Under the pieces are notes generated by a model, which was not told the DNA's origin, made no database searches, and saw only the letters and a list, made by a program, of their open reading frames with translations. This document shows positions 27,156-36,558 of a stretch of DNA of 64,000 bases, one piece after another; the first letter of the stretch is position 1; the number at the start of each line of letters is the position of its first letter. This DNA comes from Streptomyces vinaceus. Its GTDB lineage: Bacteria > Actinomycetota > Actinomycetes > Streptomycetales > Streptomycetaceae. The stretch is taken from contig NZ_CP023692.1 of NCBI RefSeq assembly GCF_008704935.1, forward strand, positions 7,541,501 to 7,605,500. The letters are read 5' to 3'. The position numbers were made by a program, and so were the translations under genes.

Positions 27156-29018
27156 ATGCGAAAAGCCCCCTTCCACGCCCGGACCCGCACGCACCCGTCG
27201 GCTCACGCCGAGGGCAAGGGCGCCTGCTCGCCGTTCGTACGCCTGCACGACAATGTGGCGCTGGCCGTCGACCGCAAACTCGGCTGGCAGCGTCTGCCGA
27301 CGCCGCTCGGCCTGCTGACCCTCATGGGCCTGCGCGACAACCTGCGCCGCAAGAACCTGCACGACACCAACGGGTACCCCGCACAGGGGGTGCCCGACAT
27401 CGAGCCGCCGGCCGCGCGGCACCTCACCGAGCGCACCGCCGACGGCTCCTACAACGACCTCGACAACCCGCGCATGGGCATGGCGCACTCCCGCTTCGGC
27501 CGCAACGTCCCGCCGGAGGTGACCTTCCCCGAGCCGGAGCCGCAGATCCTCACTCCGAGCCCGCGCGAGGTCAGCCGTACGCTCCTCACCCGGGACGAGT
27601 TCATCCCGGCCACGTCCGTCAACGCCCTGGTCGCCGCATGGCTCCAGTTCATGATCCGCGACTGGGTCAGTCACGGACAGGGTGCCATCGACGACCCCTG
27701 GCGGATCGAACTGGAGGACGGCGACCCCTGGCCGACCCAGCCGATGCTCGTACCCCGGACCCTGCCCGACACCACCCGCACCGATGACGGGGACGGCCTG
27801 CCGCCGACGTACATCAACGAGAACTCGCACTGGTGGGACGCCTCCCAGCTCTACGGGAGCGACCTCGCGACCCAGCGGCGGATGCGCTCGGGCGAGAAGG
27901 GCCAACTCAAAGCGCCCCGCGACGGCATGCTGTTCGCGGACGCCCCGGAGCTGGATCCCGCGAACACTCCGGGCTTCTGGCTGGGCCTGCTGATGATGCA
28001 CCACGTGTTCGCCCTGGAGCACAACGCCATCTGCGACCGGCTGAGCCGCGATTTCCCCGCCTGGTCGGACGAACAGCTCTTCCAGCGGGCGCGCCTGATC
28101 AACGCCGCACTCATCGCCAAGATCCACACCGTGGAGTGGACCCCCGCCGTCATCAGCCACCCGACCACCGTCAGCGCACTGCGCGCCAACTGGTACGGCC
28201 TGCTCGGCGAGCGAGTGCAACGGATACTCGGCCGGATCAGCGGGAACGAGCTGCTCAGCGGCATCGTAGGAGGCAACACCGACCACTTCGGCGTCCCTTA
28301 CTCCCTCACCGAGGAGTTCGTGGCGGTCTACCGCATGCATCCGCTGGTGCCCGATGACTGGAGCTTCCGCTCGGCCGCGGACAACTCGCTGCTCCAGGAG
28401 ACCAATTTCCGCGAGCTGACCGGCCGGCGCGCGTACGAGGTGTTCGCCAACCACGGCCTGCCGGACCTGTTCTACTCCTTCGGCACCTCGCACCCCGGCC
28501 TGGTGACCCTGCACAACTACCCGAAGTTCCTCCAGGAGTACCAGCGTCCGGACGAGAAACTCATGGACCTGGCGGCCGTCGACGTGCTGCGGATCCGCGA
28601 GATGGGCGTGCCCAGGTACAACGAGTTCCGGCGTCGGCTCCACCTGGAGCCGGCCGCCGACTTCGCCGCGCTGACGGACAACCCGGTCTGGGCGGAGGAG
28701 ATGCGACGGATCTACGACGATGACATCGAAGGCGTCGACCTGATGGTGGGCATGTACGCAGAACCTCGCCCCAAGGGCTTCGCCTTCAGCGACACGGCCT
28801 TCCGCATCTTCGTCCTGATGGCCTCGCGCCGGCTCAACAGCGACCGGTTCCTGACGAGGGACTACACACCACAGGTGTACACGCAGACCGGCCTGGACTG
28901 GATCGAGAACAACGGCATGACCAGCGTGATGCTGCGCCATTTCCCGGAACTGCGCTCGTCCATGCGGGCCGTGGACAACGCCTTCACCCCCTGGAACACG
29001 CTGCATCCGCTGACATGA
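27156..29018 (+). CDS. Alpha-dioxygenase-like haem peroxidase family protein
   Basis: A 620-residue protein aligning by eye along its length with plant fatty-acid alpha-dioxygenases. It has GWQRLPTPLGL near residue 43, RFGRNVPPEVT (113-123), INENSHWWDASQLYGSD (220-236), FALEHNAICD (285-294), LIAKIHTVEWTP (319-330), NWYGLLGERV (345-354) and VPRYNEFRR later. The radical Tyr and proximal haem His of the family correspond to Y392 and H395 in VYRMHPLVPD. The distal-His motif of plant enzymes (QFMxHDW) reads QFMIRDW here, with Arg168 in place of His. The family adds O2 to the alpha carbon of fatty acids. There is no signal peptide. GAAAGGA lies 9 bases before ATG 27156. The substitution leaves true activity uncertain. 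Confidence 0.8.
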   Translation: MRKAPFHARTRTHPSAHAEGKGACSPFVRLHDNVALAVDRKLGWQRLPTPLGLLTLMGLRDNLRRKNLHDTNGYPAQGVPDIEPPAARHLTERTADGSYNDLDNPRMGMAHSRFGRNVPPEVTFPEPEPQILTPSPREVSRTLLTRDEFIPATSVNALVAAWLQFMIRDWVSHGQGAIDDPWRIELEDGDPWPTQPMLVPRTLPDTTRTDDGDGLPPTYINENSHWWDASQLYGSDLATQRRMRSGEKGQLKAPRDGMLFADAPELDPANTPGFWLGLLMMHHVFALEHNAICDRLSRDFPAWSDEQLFQRARLINAALIAKIHTVEWTPAVISHPTTVSALRANWYGLLGERVQRILGRISGNELLSGIVGGNTDHFGVPYSLTEEFVAVYRMHPLVPDDWSFRSAADNSLLQETNFRELTGRRAYEVFANHGLPDLFYSFGTSHPGLVTLHNYPKFLQEYQRPDEKLMDLAAVDVLRIREMGVPRYNEFRRRLHLEPAADFAALTDNPVWAEEMRRIYDDDIEGVDLMVGMYAEPRPKGFAFSDTAFRIFVLMASRRLNSDRFLTRDYTPQVYTQTGLDWIENNGMTSVMLRHFPELRSSMRAVDNAFTPWNTLHPLT

Positions 29019-29150
29019 TCGCCATATGGACACACTTCAGGCCGGGAGCGGCGGGTCCGAGGCCAAGGCGGGTGCGCTGAGTGGGTCCTGCGCCGCCTCG
29101 TGTAGGGCGCGCATCATGACGAGTCGTGTTCAGGTGACTACTTTGCCTGC

Positions 29151-32100
29151 ATGGCGAATGCTCAGGCGAAGGTGAAGCTGCGAGAGGTGCCGGGCTGGGC
29201 GGTGTGGTTGTGCCTGTTCGGGCTTGCCGTCGGGCTCTTCATGATCCTCTGGTACGCGGCGGATCCACCGTTCCGGGCCAGACCCTCGCAGGACGGCGAA
29301 CTGCTGCTGCAGTTCCCGGTGAACGCGGATACGGCCCGCGCCATCGTGAAGGACGCAGGCGGGTCCGAGCTCTTCCAGGACGGCCTGGTGCTGGACTGGC
29401 GCTGGTTGATTCCCGGGTACGGAGCGGCTCTCGCCGGGGCTTTCGGACTCGGGCACCTGTTCCTCTACCGGAAGTCCACGCGCCTGTGGGCCCGGCGCGC
29501 GCTCTACCTCACCCCCGTGGTGGTGGCGGCGGACTGCGTGGAGAACATCTTCCTCTGGAAGGCGCTGGACCGGATCAAGGCCGCCCCGGACGGTCCCGTA
29601 CTGCCTTGGGCCGGCGTCCTGCGGACGGCCTCGGAGCGTGATCTGGAGCGGTACCTGCAGTGGGCGTCCTACTTCGCCCAGGTGAAGTGGGCGCTCGTCA
29701 TCCCGCTGGTGGCGGCGGCCGTGGTGGTCGTCGTCACCCTCTACTGCCGCCGTGTGCAGGACCCCTCCCTCGTACAGAGCGGGCGGGAGGACCATCCCCG
29801 CCCCGTCGTGGCCCACACCAATCGGCCCGCCGGCGAGACGGAGAGCCAGCGCAGCCACCCCGACGTGATCCTTCCGCCCGCTGCGCCCCACGACTGGGAG
29901 CCCCGACCCGAGTGGACCGCCGCCCCCGACCCGGCACCACCGCACCAGGCCCAGGCTCAGGACCCCGCCGACAAGGCGGCCAACCGCTGGCGCACGCGTG
30001 CCTACCAGCCGCCCGGTCGACAGCCTGCTGAGGTCGGCTTCTGCGTTTCCGGCGGCGGTATCCGGTCGGCCTCGATCACCCTGGGCGCGCTGCAGGCGCT
30101 GCGCGAGCAACTACTCAAAGCGGACTATCTGGTGGCGGTGTCCGGCGGGGGGTACACGGCCGGCGCCCTCCAGCTGGCCCTGACCGGTGCCCGCCTCACG
30201 GACGCGGACGGGAACCCTTCGGTGCGGCCCGGTCTCGCGGAGCCCGCCGACGCGTTCTCGCCGGGCAGCCAGGAGGAGGACCACATCCGCCGCCACGCCA
30301 AGTACCTGGCCGACACGCCCAAGGAACGGATGCACGCCGCCGGGGCGGTGCTGCGCGGCATGGCCGTTTCCTTCGGCATGCTGGCGCTGCTCTTCGCCGT
30401 GGCGGGCCAGTTCCTGAACGCGTTCTACTCGCACCTTCCGCTTACCGACCTGCACCGCTTCATGCCGCGGGTGAGGGTGGTCGCGCCGACGTGTGAGGTT
30501 CCGGACGTCCCGAAGTGTCCCGGGGCCACGGAGGTGTTCCTGCCGTCCCTTGAGCTGTATCCGAACGCCTGGCACCCGGTGCTCGCCCTGTTCGGTCTGG
30601 CGGGCCTGGTGTCCGTGGGGGCCGCCTTCGTCGGGGCGGGCACCATGAAGTCCCGCCCCGCCTGGCTGCGCAGCATCGTGAACACGATCGTGGCCATGGC
30701 CCTGGTGGTCACCCTGATCGCCGTCGTCCTTCCGGCGGTGATCTGGTTCTTCGCCTGGCTGGCGGTCGAACAGGGTGTGGTGCACAACGACGGCAGGGGA
30801 CTGTCGGCGCTCGCCGCGCTCACGGCGGTGGCGGCTGCGGCCGGCACCTGGTTCACCGTCGTCCACAAGACGGTGAAGGAGGTGAAGCCGGACGGGGAGA
30901 AGGCCGGCTTGTTCGGCAAGAGCGGTCCGTCCCTCGTCGTTCAGGTCGGCACCGGCTGGATGAAGGTCGTGGTGTGCTGGCTGGTGCTGCTCCTGGTCGC
31001 GTTCTTCTACCTCGCCCTCATGTCCTGGGCCGCCGTGTACGCCGACAGCTGGGACATCTGGTGGAAGGTCGGAATCCCGATCGCCCTGATCGTGCTGGCG
31101 TTCGTGATCGACCAGACCACCTTCAGCCTGCACCCCTTCTACCGACAGCGGCTCGCGGGCGCCTTCGCCGTCCGGCGCTCGGTGTTGAAGGACGGCTCGG
31201 TGGGCGCCCTGCCGTACGACTACAACCGCGAGCCGACCCCACTGGATCCCTACGCGCGACGAGTGGCGGGCTTCCCCCAGGTCATCTTCGCCGCCTCGGC
31301 GGCCATCTCGCTGCGCAACCGCACCGCCCCCGGGCGCCCCGCCGTGCCCTTCACCTTCGCCTCCGACTACTGCGGCGGCCCCGACACGGGCTGGGTCCGC
31401 ACCGACACCCTCCAGAACACGGCACCCGCGCTGATCGGACGCGATCTGACCGTGCAGTCGGCCGTCGCCGTGTCAGGAGCGGCCTTCGCCTCCGCGATGG
31501 GCACTCAGACGATGTTCATGGAGCGGCTGCTCGCCCTTTCCAACGTGCGGCTCGGCACCTGGGTCCCCAACCCGCTCTACCTCGCGGAGCTGGCGAAGTA
31601 CGGGCCCTGCCGGATCATGCCGCGGCTGCCACGGGTACGGCGGCTGCGGTACCAACTCCAGGAACTGGTGGGCTGGTACTCGGACACCACTCCCTTGCTC
31701 CTGTGCACGGACGGCGGGCACTTCGACAATCTCGGTCTGGTGGAAACGCTCCGGCTCCGCTGCCGGACGATCTACGTCATCGATTCCTCGGGAGACTCGC
31801 CACCGCTGGCCACCACCCTCGCGCAGGCGGTCACGCTCGCCTACGAAGACCTCGGAGTGAAGATCACCTTCGAGAAGGACGGGCAGAAACTGCTGCTGGG
31901 CCTGGTACCCGGCAGCGCCGAACCGCTCCCGCCCGAGAAGCCCATGGCGGCGCTGAACGCCCGGTTCTCCGCCACCTGCGTGGTGCGCGGCACGATCGAG
32001 TACCCCGAGCCCGTCGAGTTCTCGCCCGGCACACCCCCCGACACGAAGGGGACGATCGTCTTCCTGAAGGCCAGCCTGACCCGCGACATGCCGTACGAGC

Positions 32101-32270
32101 TGCTCAGTTACGCCCTCAGGGAGAAGGCCTTCCCCCGCCAGGCCACGTTCGACCAGTGGTTCGACCATGCCCAGTTCGACGCCTACCGGGCGCTTGGACA
32201 CTTCATCGGCAGCCAGGCCCGCCGGCCGCTCCCCGACGGTACGGGTCAGGTGGCGCGGGAGGAGCGGTAG
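29151..32270 (+). CDS. Membrane-embedded patatin-like phospholipase
   Basis: A 1039-residue protein. The N-terminal part has membrane helices at about 15-37, 85-105, 118-135 and 178-200. The patatin core follows with the oxyanion loop S300-GGG-I-R305, the nucleophile elbow VAVSGGGY with Ser331, and the partner Asp in DGGHFDNLGL (Asp854). More membrane helices interrupt the core between about 400 and 665. Patatin enzymes cleave acyl chains from glycerolipids through a Ser-Asp dyad. Lying 132 bp after the alpha-dioxygenase-like gene, it could supply free fatty acids, an inference from context. Its last 25 bases overlap the 3' end of a convergent gene. Confidence 0.85.
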   Translation: MANAQAKVKLREVPGWAVWLCLFGLAVGLFMILWYAADPPFRARPSQDGELLLQFPVNADTARAIVKDAGGSELFQDGLVLDWRWLIPGYGAALAGAFGLGHLFLYRKSTRLWARRALYLTPVVVAADCVENIFLWKALDRIKAAPDGPVLPWAGVLRTASERDLERYLQWASYFAQVKWALVIPLVAAAVVVVVTLYCRRVQDPSLVQSGREDHPRPVVAHTNRPAGETESQRSHPDVILPPAAPHDWEPRPEWTAAPDPAPPHQAQAQDPADKAANRWRTRAYQPPGRQPAEVGFCVSGGGIRSASITLGALQALREQLLKADYLVAVSGGGYTAGALQLALTGARLTDADGNPSVRPGLAEPADAFSPGSQEEDHIRRHAKYLADTPKERMHAAGAVLRGMAVSFGMLALLFAVAGQFLNAFYSHLPLTDLHRFMPRVRVVAPTCEVPDVPKCPGATEVFLPSLELYPNAWHPVLALFGLAGLVSVGAAFVGAGTMKSRPAWLRSIVNTIVAMALVVTLIAVVLPAVIWFFAWLAVEQGVVHNDGRGLSALAALTAVAAAAGTWFTVVHKTVKEVKPDGEKAGLFGKSGPSLVVQVGTGWMKVVVCWLVLLLVAFFYLALMSWAAVYADSWDIWWKVGIPIALIVLAFVIDQTTFSLHPFYRQRLAGAFAVRRSVLKDGSVGALPYDYNREPTPLDPYARRVAGFPQVIFAASAAISLRNRTAPGRPAVPFTFASDYCGGPDTGWVRTDTLQNTAPALIGRDLTVQSAVAVSGAAFASAMGTQTMFMERLLALSNVRLGTWVPNPLYLAELAKYGPCRIMPRLPRVRRLRYQLQELVGWYSDTTPLLLCTDGGHFDNLGLVETLRLRCRTIYVIDSSGDSPPLATTLAQAVTLAYEDLGVKITFEKDGQKLLLGLVPGSAEPLPPEKPMAALNARFSATCVVRGTIEYPEPVEFSPGTPPDTKGTIVFLKASLTRDMPYELLSYALREKAFPRQATFDQWFDHAQFDAYRALGHFIGSQARRPLPDGTGQVAREER

Positions 32271-33394
32271 GAGAGGGTGGGCCGGGGATCCAAGAAGCGG
32301 CCGGAGGTGGAGAACGCGGATGCGCCGAACCCCTCCGGCCGCACGTCGACCGCGGGGAACTCCTTGCAGGCGGTCTGCGGCTGGGCGGTGGAGCTGTTGA
32401 AGCGGCAGGCGAGGCCCGTGAGCCTGATGGTGATGAAGTCCGCGATCTGGGCTCCGAACTCGATCGGCCTCCCGCCGATGGTGATGTCCCCGACAGCGAA
32501 ACCCTTGGCCTGGGGCACTTCGTAGACGGCGCGGACACGGTGTTCCGAGTCGCCCCGCACATAGGTCCAGTAGCTCCGGGGATCGGAGCCGTCAGGGGTC
32601 TCCCAGCCGTCTGTCGACAGGTCGTCGAAGTACAGTCCCACCGGGTCCGCGAGGCTGATGTCGGCCTTCTGGCGGGCCAGGGCGTTGACTCCCGCGCCGA
32701 TGTGGGGATCACTGTTGCGTTCTGCGGCCCCGTACTTGCTGCAGTTGACGAGCTCCTGCTCCGTGCTCAACTCCTGGCCGTTGAGGACGCGTCGGATGGT
32801 GGCTGCGGCAGCCAGCTCGATCTCCGCGCCCAGGGTGTTGTTCGCCTGGATCAGGTGCATGGCGCCGTGGCTCGTGGAGTCGTTCCACTTGTTGCGCGGC
32901 TGGTACCTGCCGCTGGGCGAGAACAGATCCTCCTTGCGCACGTCCGGACTGATGAAGGCGCGGTAGAGGTCGACCACCTTGTCCGGGTTCGTTTGCGCCA
33001 GGACCTCCCAATACTCGGGGCCTTCACAGGTGAACGTCACCCGGGTGATCTTTCCCGAGCCGTCGCGGGCGACGCTCCACTCGCAGTATTCGTCCTGGAC
33101 GTCGCGGCTGGCGTCGGCGCGCTGCCATCGCTGGAGATCGCCAACGGAAGTGATCTTGATGATGCGGGGGAAGGCGGTCCACGTGATGGAGGCGCGCTGG
33201 ACGTCCGAGGCCGTGTCCGTGCCGGTCAGGTTGTAGAACTGCGGTCTCGGGCTGTCGTTCAGTACCTGACGGGGATCGGGGCCCTGAACGGCCTCGTCGA
33301 CCGTGTCGGAGATGAACTTGTTCCAGGCCTTGCGGCCGAAGTCATCCAGATCGTCGAGGTTGCCGGGAGGCCCGTACGCATCGAGTGTGGCCAT
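32246..33394 (-). CDS. Conserved hypothetical protein, cluster-associated
   Basis: A 382-residue soluble protein. It has no signal peptide or membrane segment. Protein-like segments include YGPPGNLDDLDDFGRKAWNK, the Cys-containing EYCEWSVARDGSG and VTFTCEGPEYWEVLAQTNPD, and HGAMHLIQANNTLGAEIELA. The conserved His-Met-His and paired Cys suggest an enzyme, but I cannot name the family. It starts 48 bp after the 553-residue gene upstream and so belongs to the same minus-strand operon. It converges with the phospholipase gene. Confidence 0.7.
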   Translation of the reverse strand: MATLDAYGPPGNLDDLDDFGRKAWNKFISDTVDEAVQGPDPRQVLNDSPRPQFYNLTGTDTASDVQRASITWTAFPRIIKITSVGDLQRWQRADASRDVQDEYCEWSVARDGSGKITRVTFTCEGPEYWEVLAQTNPDKVVDLYRAFISPDVRKEDLFSPSGRYQPRNKWNDSTSHGAMHLIQANNTLGAEIELAAAATIRRVLNGQELSTEQELVNCSKYGAAERNSDPHIGAGVNALARQKADISLADPVGLYFDDLSTDGWETPDGSDPRSYWTYVRGDSEHRVRAVYEVPQAKGFAVGDITIGGRPIEFGAQIADFITIRLTGLACRFNSSTAQPQTACKEFPAVDVRPEGFGASAFSTSGRFLDPRPTLSYRSSRAT

Positions 33395-33442
33395 GGCGCT
33401 GGTTCTCCTTGCTCGTGAAGGCGGAAAGGGGGCGGGGCGGCT

Positions 33443-35104
33443 TCAGGTCAGCTCCGTGACGGTGCCGTCCTCGCGCATCGCCAGTGGTGGCGCACCGGGA
33501 GGAATGTTGGTGACCGGCATGGTGAGCTCGAACTCATGCAGTTTCATGCGGCGAAACTGGCGACGCCGCGACTCGGCCAACCGGACGTAGTCGTCGAATC
33601 CGGATGCGGTCTGGGCCCGTTGGGTGACCTTGCGCAGATAGGCGTCGACCCGTTGTCCGAGCACTGATGGCCAGGCGTCTTCGGGTACTTGCCAGTGCGC
33701 GGCGAAGCGGGCTTCGGGACTGTCGGCGGACAGGTCGCGTGTGCGCGTGGCGTCCAAGATGGCCCGGGCGACCTTGTCACCCAACTCCGCGGCCTTGGTG
33801 GGAGTGGTCGGCACGTACCGCATGAGGAGACTGCGGGCGGGGCTGAAGACAGGGTTGGGAAAGTCCACCATCAGCGCGCAGGCGGCGAACCTGGCGGAGA
33901 TGAGCCCCGTGCGGACCATCTGCCGGACCACCTCGTTGTCCTCGTGGGCGGCCTCGGGGACGACGAAGGCGAAGAACGTGTCACCCGGCTGGGAAAAGCC
34001 GCTGAACTTCTCCTCCAGCCGGAAGCCGAACCGTGTCAGGCTGGCCAGGTACGCGGCGGCCTGTGCTCTCGGCGGAGCAGCCTGCGTGAACAGGCGAAGG
34101 TCGTCGAACAGGAGGTCCTGGTTCAGCCAGAACCCTGTGGGCAGCGTCAGCTCGCCACTGTCCGCCGTGATGGTGCTGCTCTGCCGGTCCGTACTGGTGA
34201 GGTTGATCGTGGTGTTGGTGAACAGGTGGCGCAGCAGCCGGTCGGGGTGGTCCACCACGCCGTTCGCGGTCACCGCGGCGAGGCGGGCAGCCGTCCACCG
34301 CGCGACGAGGGACCTGACGGTGAGTTCCAGCCGTTCGGCTCCGATGACCTGCTGGAACAGCAGGTCCTGGCGGAGCGGGTCATCCTCGGCGAGCCGGATC
34401 GTGGCCCGCTCCGACTGCCAGTTGAGCCAGGGGATCCTCAGTTCTTTCATCACGGCGCTGCCGTTGACGTGGCTGTCGAAGCAGCCCTTGCCCCGGGAGT
34501 CGGGCTCCAGCGCGTGCCAGGAGTTGCCCGCCCACACCCAGCTCGACCCGAACCGGGCGTAGAAGTTGAAGACCTTTGCTGCGGAATCCCACGCCGCGAC
34601 CTGGAGAAATCCGCGCTCGGGGTCGCCGCCGGCCTGGGTGCTGACCAGAAGGTCCACCTGACTGCCTTCCACGGCGGTGGTCATCGCGAACCGCATGTCG
34701 CGCTCGCCGATGGCACCCGGTGAGATTTGCCCGGCCTCGCTGACCAGGTACACCTTGCGTGAGGCGGCCGCCGTGGCGGGGAGTTGGGACAGCAGTTCCT
34801 GCACGGTGGTCGGAAACCTGCCCGCGCGGAAGAACGTGACCGCCAGCGGGTCGCCCAACTCCGCCAGTTCCTCATCGCTGACGGGCCGAGCCCGATCGTC
34901 ACGGCCGCTGATCCTGCGGTACAACCGGCCCGGCTCCAGCGCGGTGGAACCCGGTCCGCAGGCGCCGGCGGCGATGTCAGGCTTCGGCGGGAAGTGACCG
35001 GATGCATCGGGCAGGGCGACCGAGACGCGGGCGGCGTCGCCCTCCTCGACGGCAGTTCCGCTCATCCAGGCGGTCGCCCGCCGCAGTTGCGCGTGGTCGG
35101 GCAT
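33443..35104 (-). CDS. Large conserved hypothetical protein, cluster-associated
   Basis: A 553-residue soluble protein from ATG 35104 (GGGAG about 12 bases upstream; an in-frame ATG at 35130 is an alternative). Recognisable segments are PGRLYRRISGRDDRARPVSD, FFRAGRFPTTVQELLSQLPA, FNFYARFGSSWVWAGNSWHA, and LMRYVPTTPTKAAELGDKVA. No known domain emerges. The tryptophan-rich FGSSWVWAGNSW block suggests ligand binding. It is the first gene of a two-gene operon with the 382-residue protein. Its promoter region (35140-35200) is visibly AT-richer than the surroundings. Confidence 0.7.
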   Translation of the reverse strand: MPDHAQLRRATAWMSGTAVEEGDAARVSVALPDASGHFPPKPDIAAGACGPGSTALEPGRLYRRISGRDDRARPVSDEELAELGDPLAVTFFRAGRFPTTVQELLSQLPATAAASRKVYLVSEAGQISPGAIGERDMRFAMTTAVEGSQVDLLVSTQAGGDPERGFLQVAAWDSAAKVFNFYARFGSSWVWAGNSWHALEPDSRGKGCFDSHVNGSAVMKELRIPWLNWQSERATIRLAEDDPLRQDLLFQQVIGAERLELTVRSLVARWTAARLAAVTANGVVDHPDRLLRHLFTNTTINLTSTDRQSSTITADSGELTLPTGFWLNQDLLFDDLRLFTQAAPPRAQAAAYLASLTRFGFRLEEKFSGFSQPGDTFFAFVVPEAAHEDNEVVRQMVRTGLISARFAACALMVDFPNPVFSPARSLLMRYVPTTPTKAAELGDKVARAILDATRTRDLSADSPEARFAAHWQVPEDAWPSVLGQRVDAYLRKVTQRAQTASGFDDYVRLAESRRRQFRRMKLHEFELTMPVTNIPPGAPPLAMREDGTVTELT

Positions 35105-35304
35105 GGCCGGTCCGCTCCCGCAAGGTGTCATGCTTCCAGTGGTAATAAAAGCCAATGTGCACATACGTACCCGGGCATACCGCCCCATTCCGGCGGCAGC
35201 TGCAGATCCACTCCCATGGCGGTACGTGAGAACACCCTCGCCCGCCGGTCAGGTTCCTTCTGGCCGATGGACGAGGGCGCTGTGGGGCTCGGTGCCGGTG
35301 GTGT

Positions 35305-36306
35305 TCAGAACGTGATGGTCCGGCCCTCGCGCTCGCCTTCTTTCGCCGTGTAGGCGACGCCGTGGACTTTGATGCCGTCCGGGTTGACGAGGGTGATCGT
35401 GCCGCCCCGGTTGTCGAGATGGAATCCGTTGCCGCCCGGGACGGTGAGGGTGGTGCCGGGCTGGAGCGTGCCAGCGGGGAGCGGCAGGGAGTGCTGGTTG
35501 AGGTCGGTGAGCTGCCAACCTTGAAGGTCGACGGGCGCCGGCGAGACGTTCAGTACGGTGACGGCTTCGGGTGCGGGGCCGGAGGGGTGGACCAGGGCGG
35601 CCATGATCCGCAGGGGCTCGTCGCGGTCGCCGGCGCGGAGCGGTGCGGTGTCGAGGGGGTGGCCGGTTTGGTCGGCGGTGTGCCAGGCCTGGGACTGGAA
35701 GGCCAGGAAGATCGCGATCCAGCGGTTTTCGGCGGGGAGGTGCACGAACAGGGCGCCGTCCTGCCAGACGCCGTTGTCGGAGCGGAACCGGCCGCTGTTG
35801 CCCTGGTTCATGTGGATGTCGTGTACGCCGTTGCCGGGCCGGAAGCCGAACACCTTGTCCGGGATGTTCTTCTCGGGGCCGAACCGCTGCCCGAAGAGGT
35901 AGACGGCGGCGGTGGGGTCGGCGATGGCACGCTGCACGTAGTGGTCGAGCAGGTCGGCCAGGTCGTTGTCGGCGCCCTCGACATCGGGCGGGAGCATGCG
36001 CATCGCGGCGGGGTCGAACATGTTGCCTCGGATGAAGTCCAGGCTGGCTTTGCCCGCTTGTGACACGAGGGCCGTCCATCCGCTGCCGGCCGGCGGGAGC
36101 AGCTCGGTCACGGGATGGCGGAAATCGTCGTCGGCCAGGTACAGGAGCTCGGAGGGCGCCTGCTGTGACTCCACGTTGACAGCGGCCCGGTAGTGGGTGC
36201 CGGCGTTGTCGGTGAGGTGGATCTGGTAGTGCGGAGTGTCTCTGGATCCCTCCCGGCGCCGGTCGACGGCGCGGGCGGCCAGGACACCGTAACCTTTCAG
36301 CGGCAT
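35305..36306 (-). CDS. DUF2278 protein with C-terminal lamin-tail-like domain
   Basis: A 333-residue protein. Residues 1-215 match DUF2278 (MPLKGYGVLAARAVD, HYQIHLTDNAGTHYRAAVNV, FGFRPGNGVHDIHMNQGNSG, WIAIFLAFQSQAWHTAD). Residues about 230-333 form an immunoglobulin-like lamin-tail domain (PVDLQGWQLTDLNQHSLPLP, FHLDNRGGTITLVNPDG). The conserved G-HDIHMNQGN block suggests a catalytic or metal site. There is no signal peptide. It is transcribed in the same direction as, and upstream of, the two unknown genes. Confidence 0.8.
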   Translation of the reverse strand: MPLKGYGVLAARAVDRRREGSRDTPHYQIHLTDNAGTHYRAAVNVESQQAPSELLYLADDDFRHPVTELLPPAGSGWTALVSQAGKASLDFIRGNMFDPAAMRMLPPDVEGADNDLADLLDHYVQRAIADPTAAVYLFGQRFGPEKNIPDKVFGFRPGNGVHDIHMNQGNSGRFRSDNGVWQDGALFVHLPAENRWIAIFLAFQSQAWHTADQTGHPLDTAPLRAGDRDEPLRIMAALVHPSGPAPEAVTVLNVSPAPVDLQGWQLTDLNQHSLPLPAGTLQPGTTLTVPGGNGFHLDNRGGTITLVNPDGIKVHGVAYTAKEGEREGRTITF

Positions 36307-36558
36307 GGGTCATCCTCCGGATTCCGGTGTGGAGCGGCGCGGCCGGGGTGTGGGCGTTGGGCGAGCCGGGGCAGCCCTGCCGACCGCTCATCCTCCTCGC
36401 CGTTATCCCCGACCACGGCTCGGAGGGACACCGAATCACCCAATGTTCACCCGCCTGCCCTGCGGCCAACGAACGGGCCGATACGTCCTCGCAGCGGTGC
36501 GGCACCCGGCTGACAAGCGTAGATTTGGTGGTGCGCCCGGCTGGAGGGAGACGATCCC

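Noticed and set aside
29130..31133. Long minus-strand frames opposite the phospholipase gene
   Set aside because: Gly/Arg/His-rich shadows caused by GC-biased third codon positions of the real plus-strand gene.
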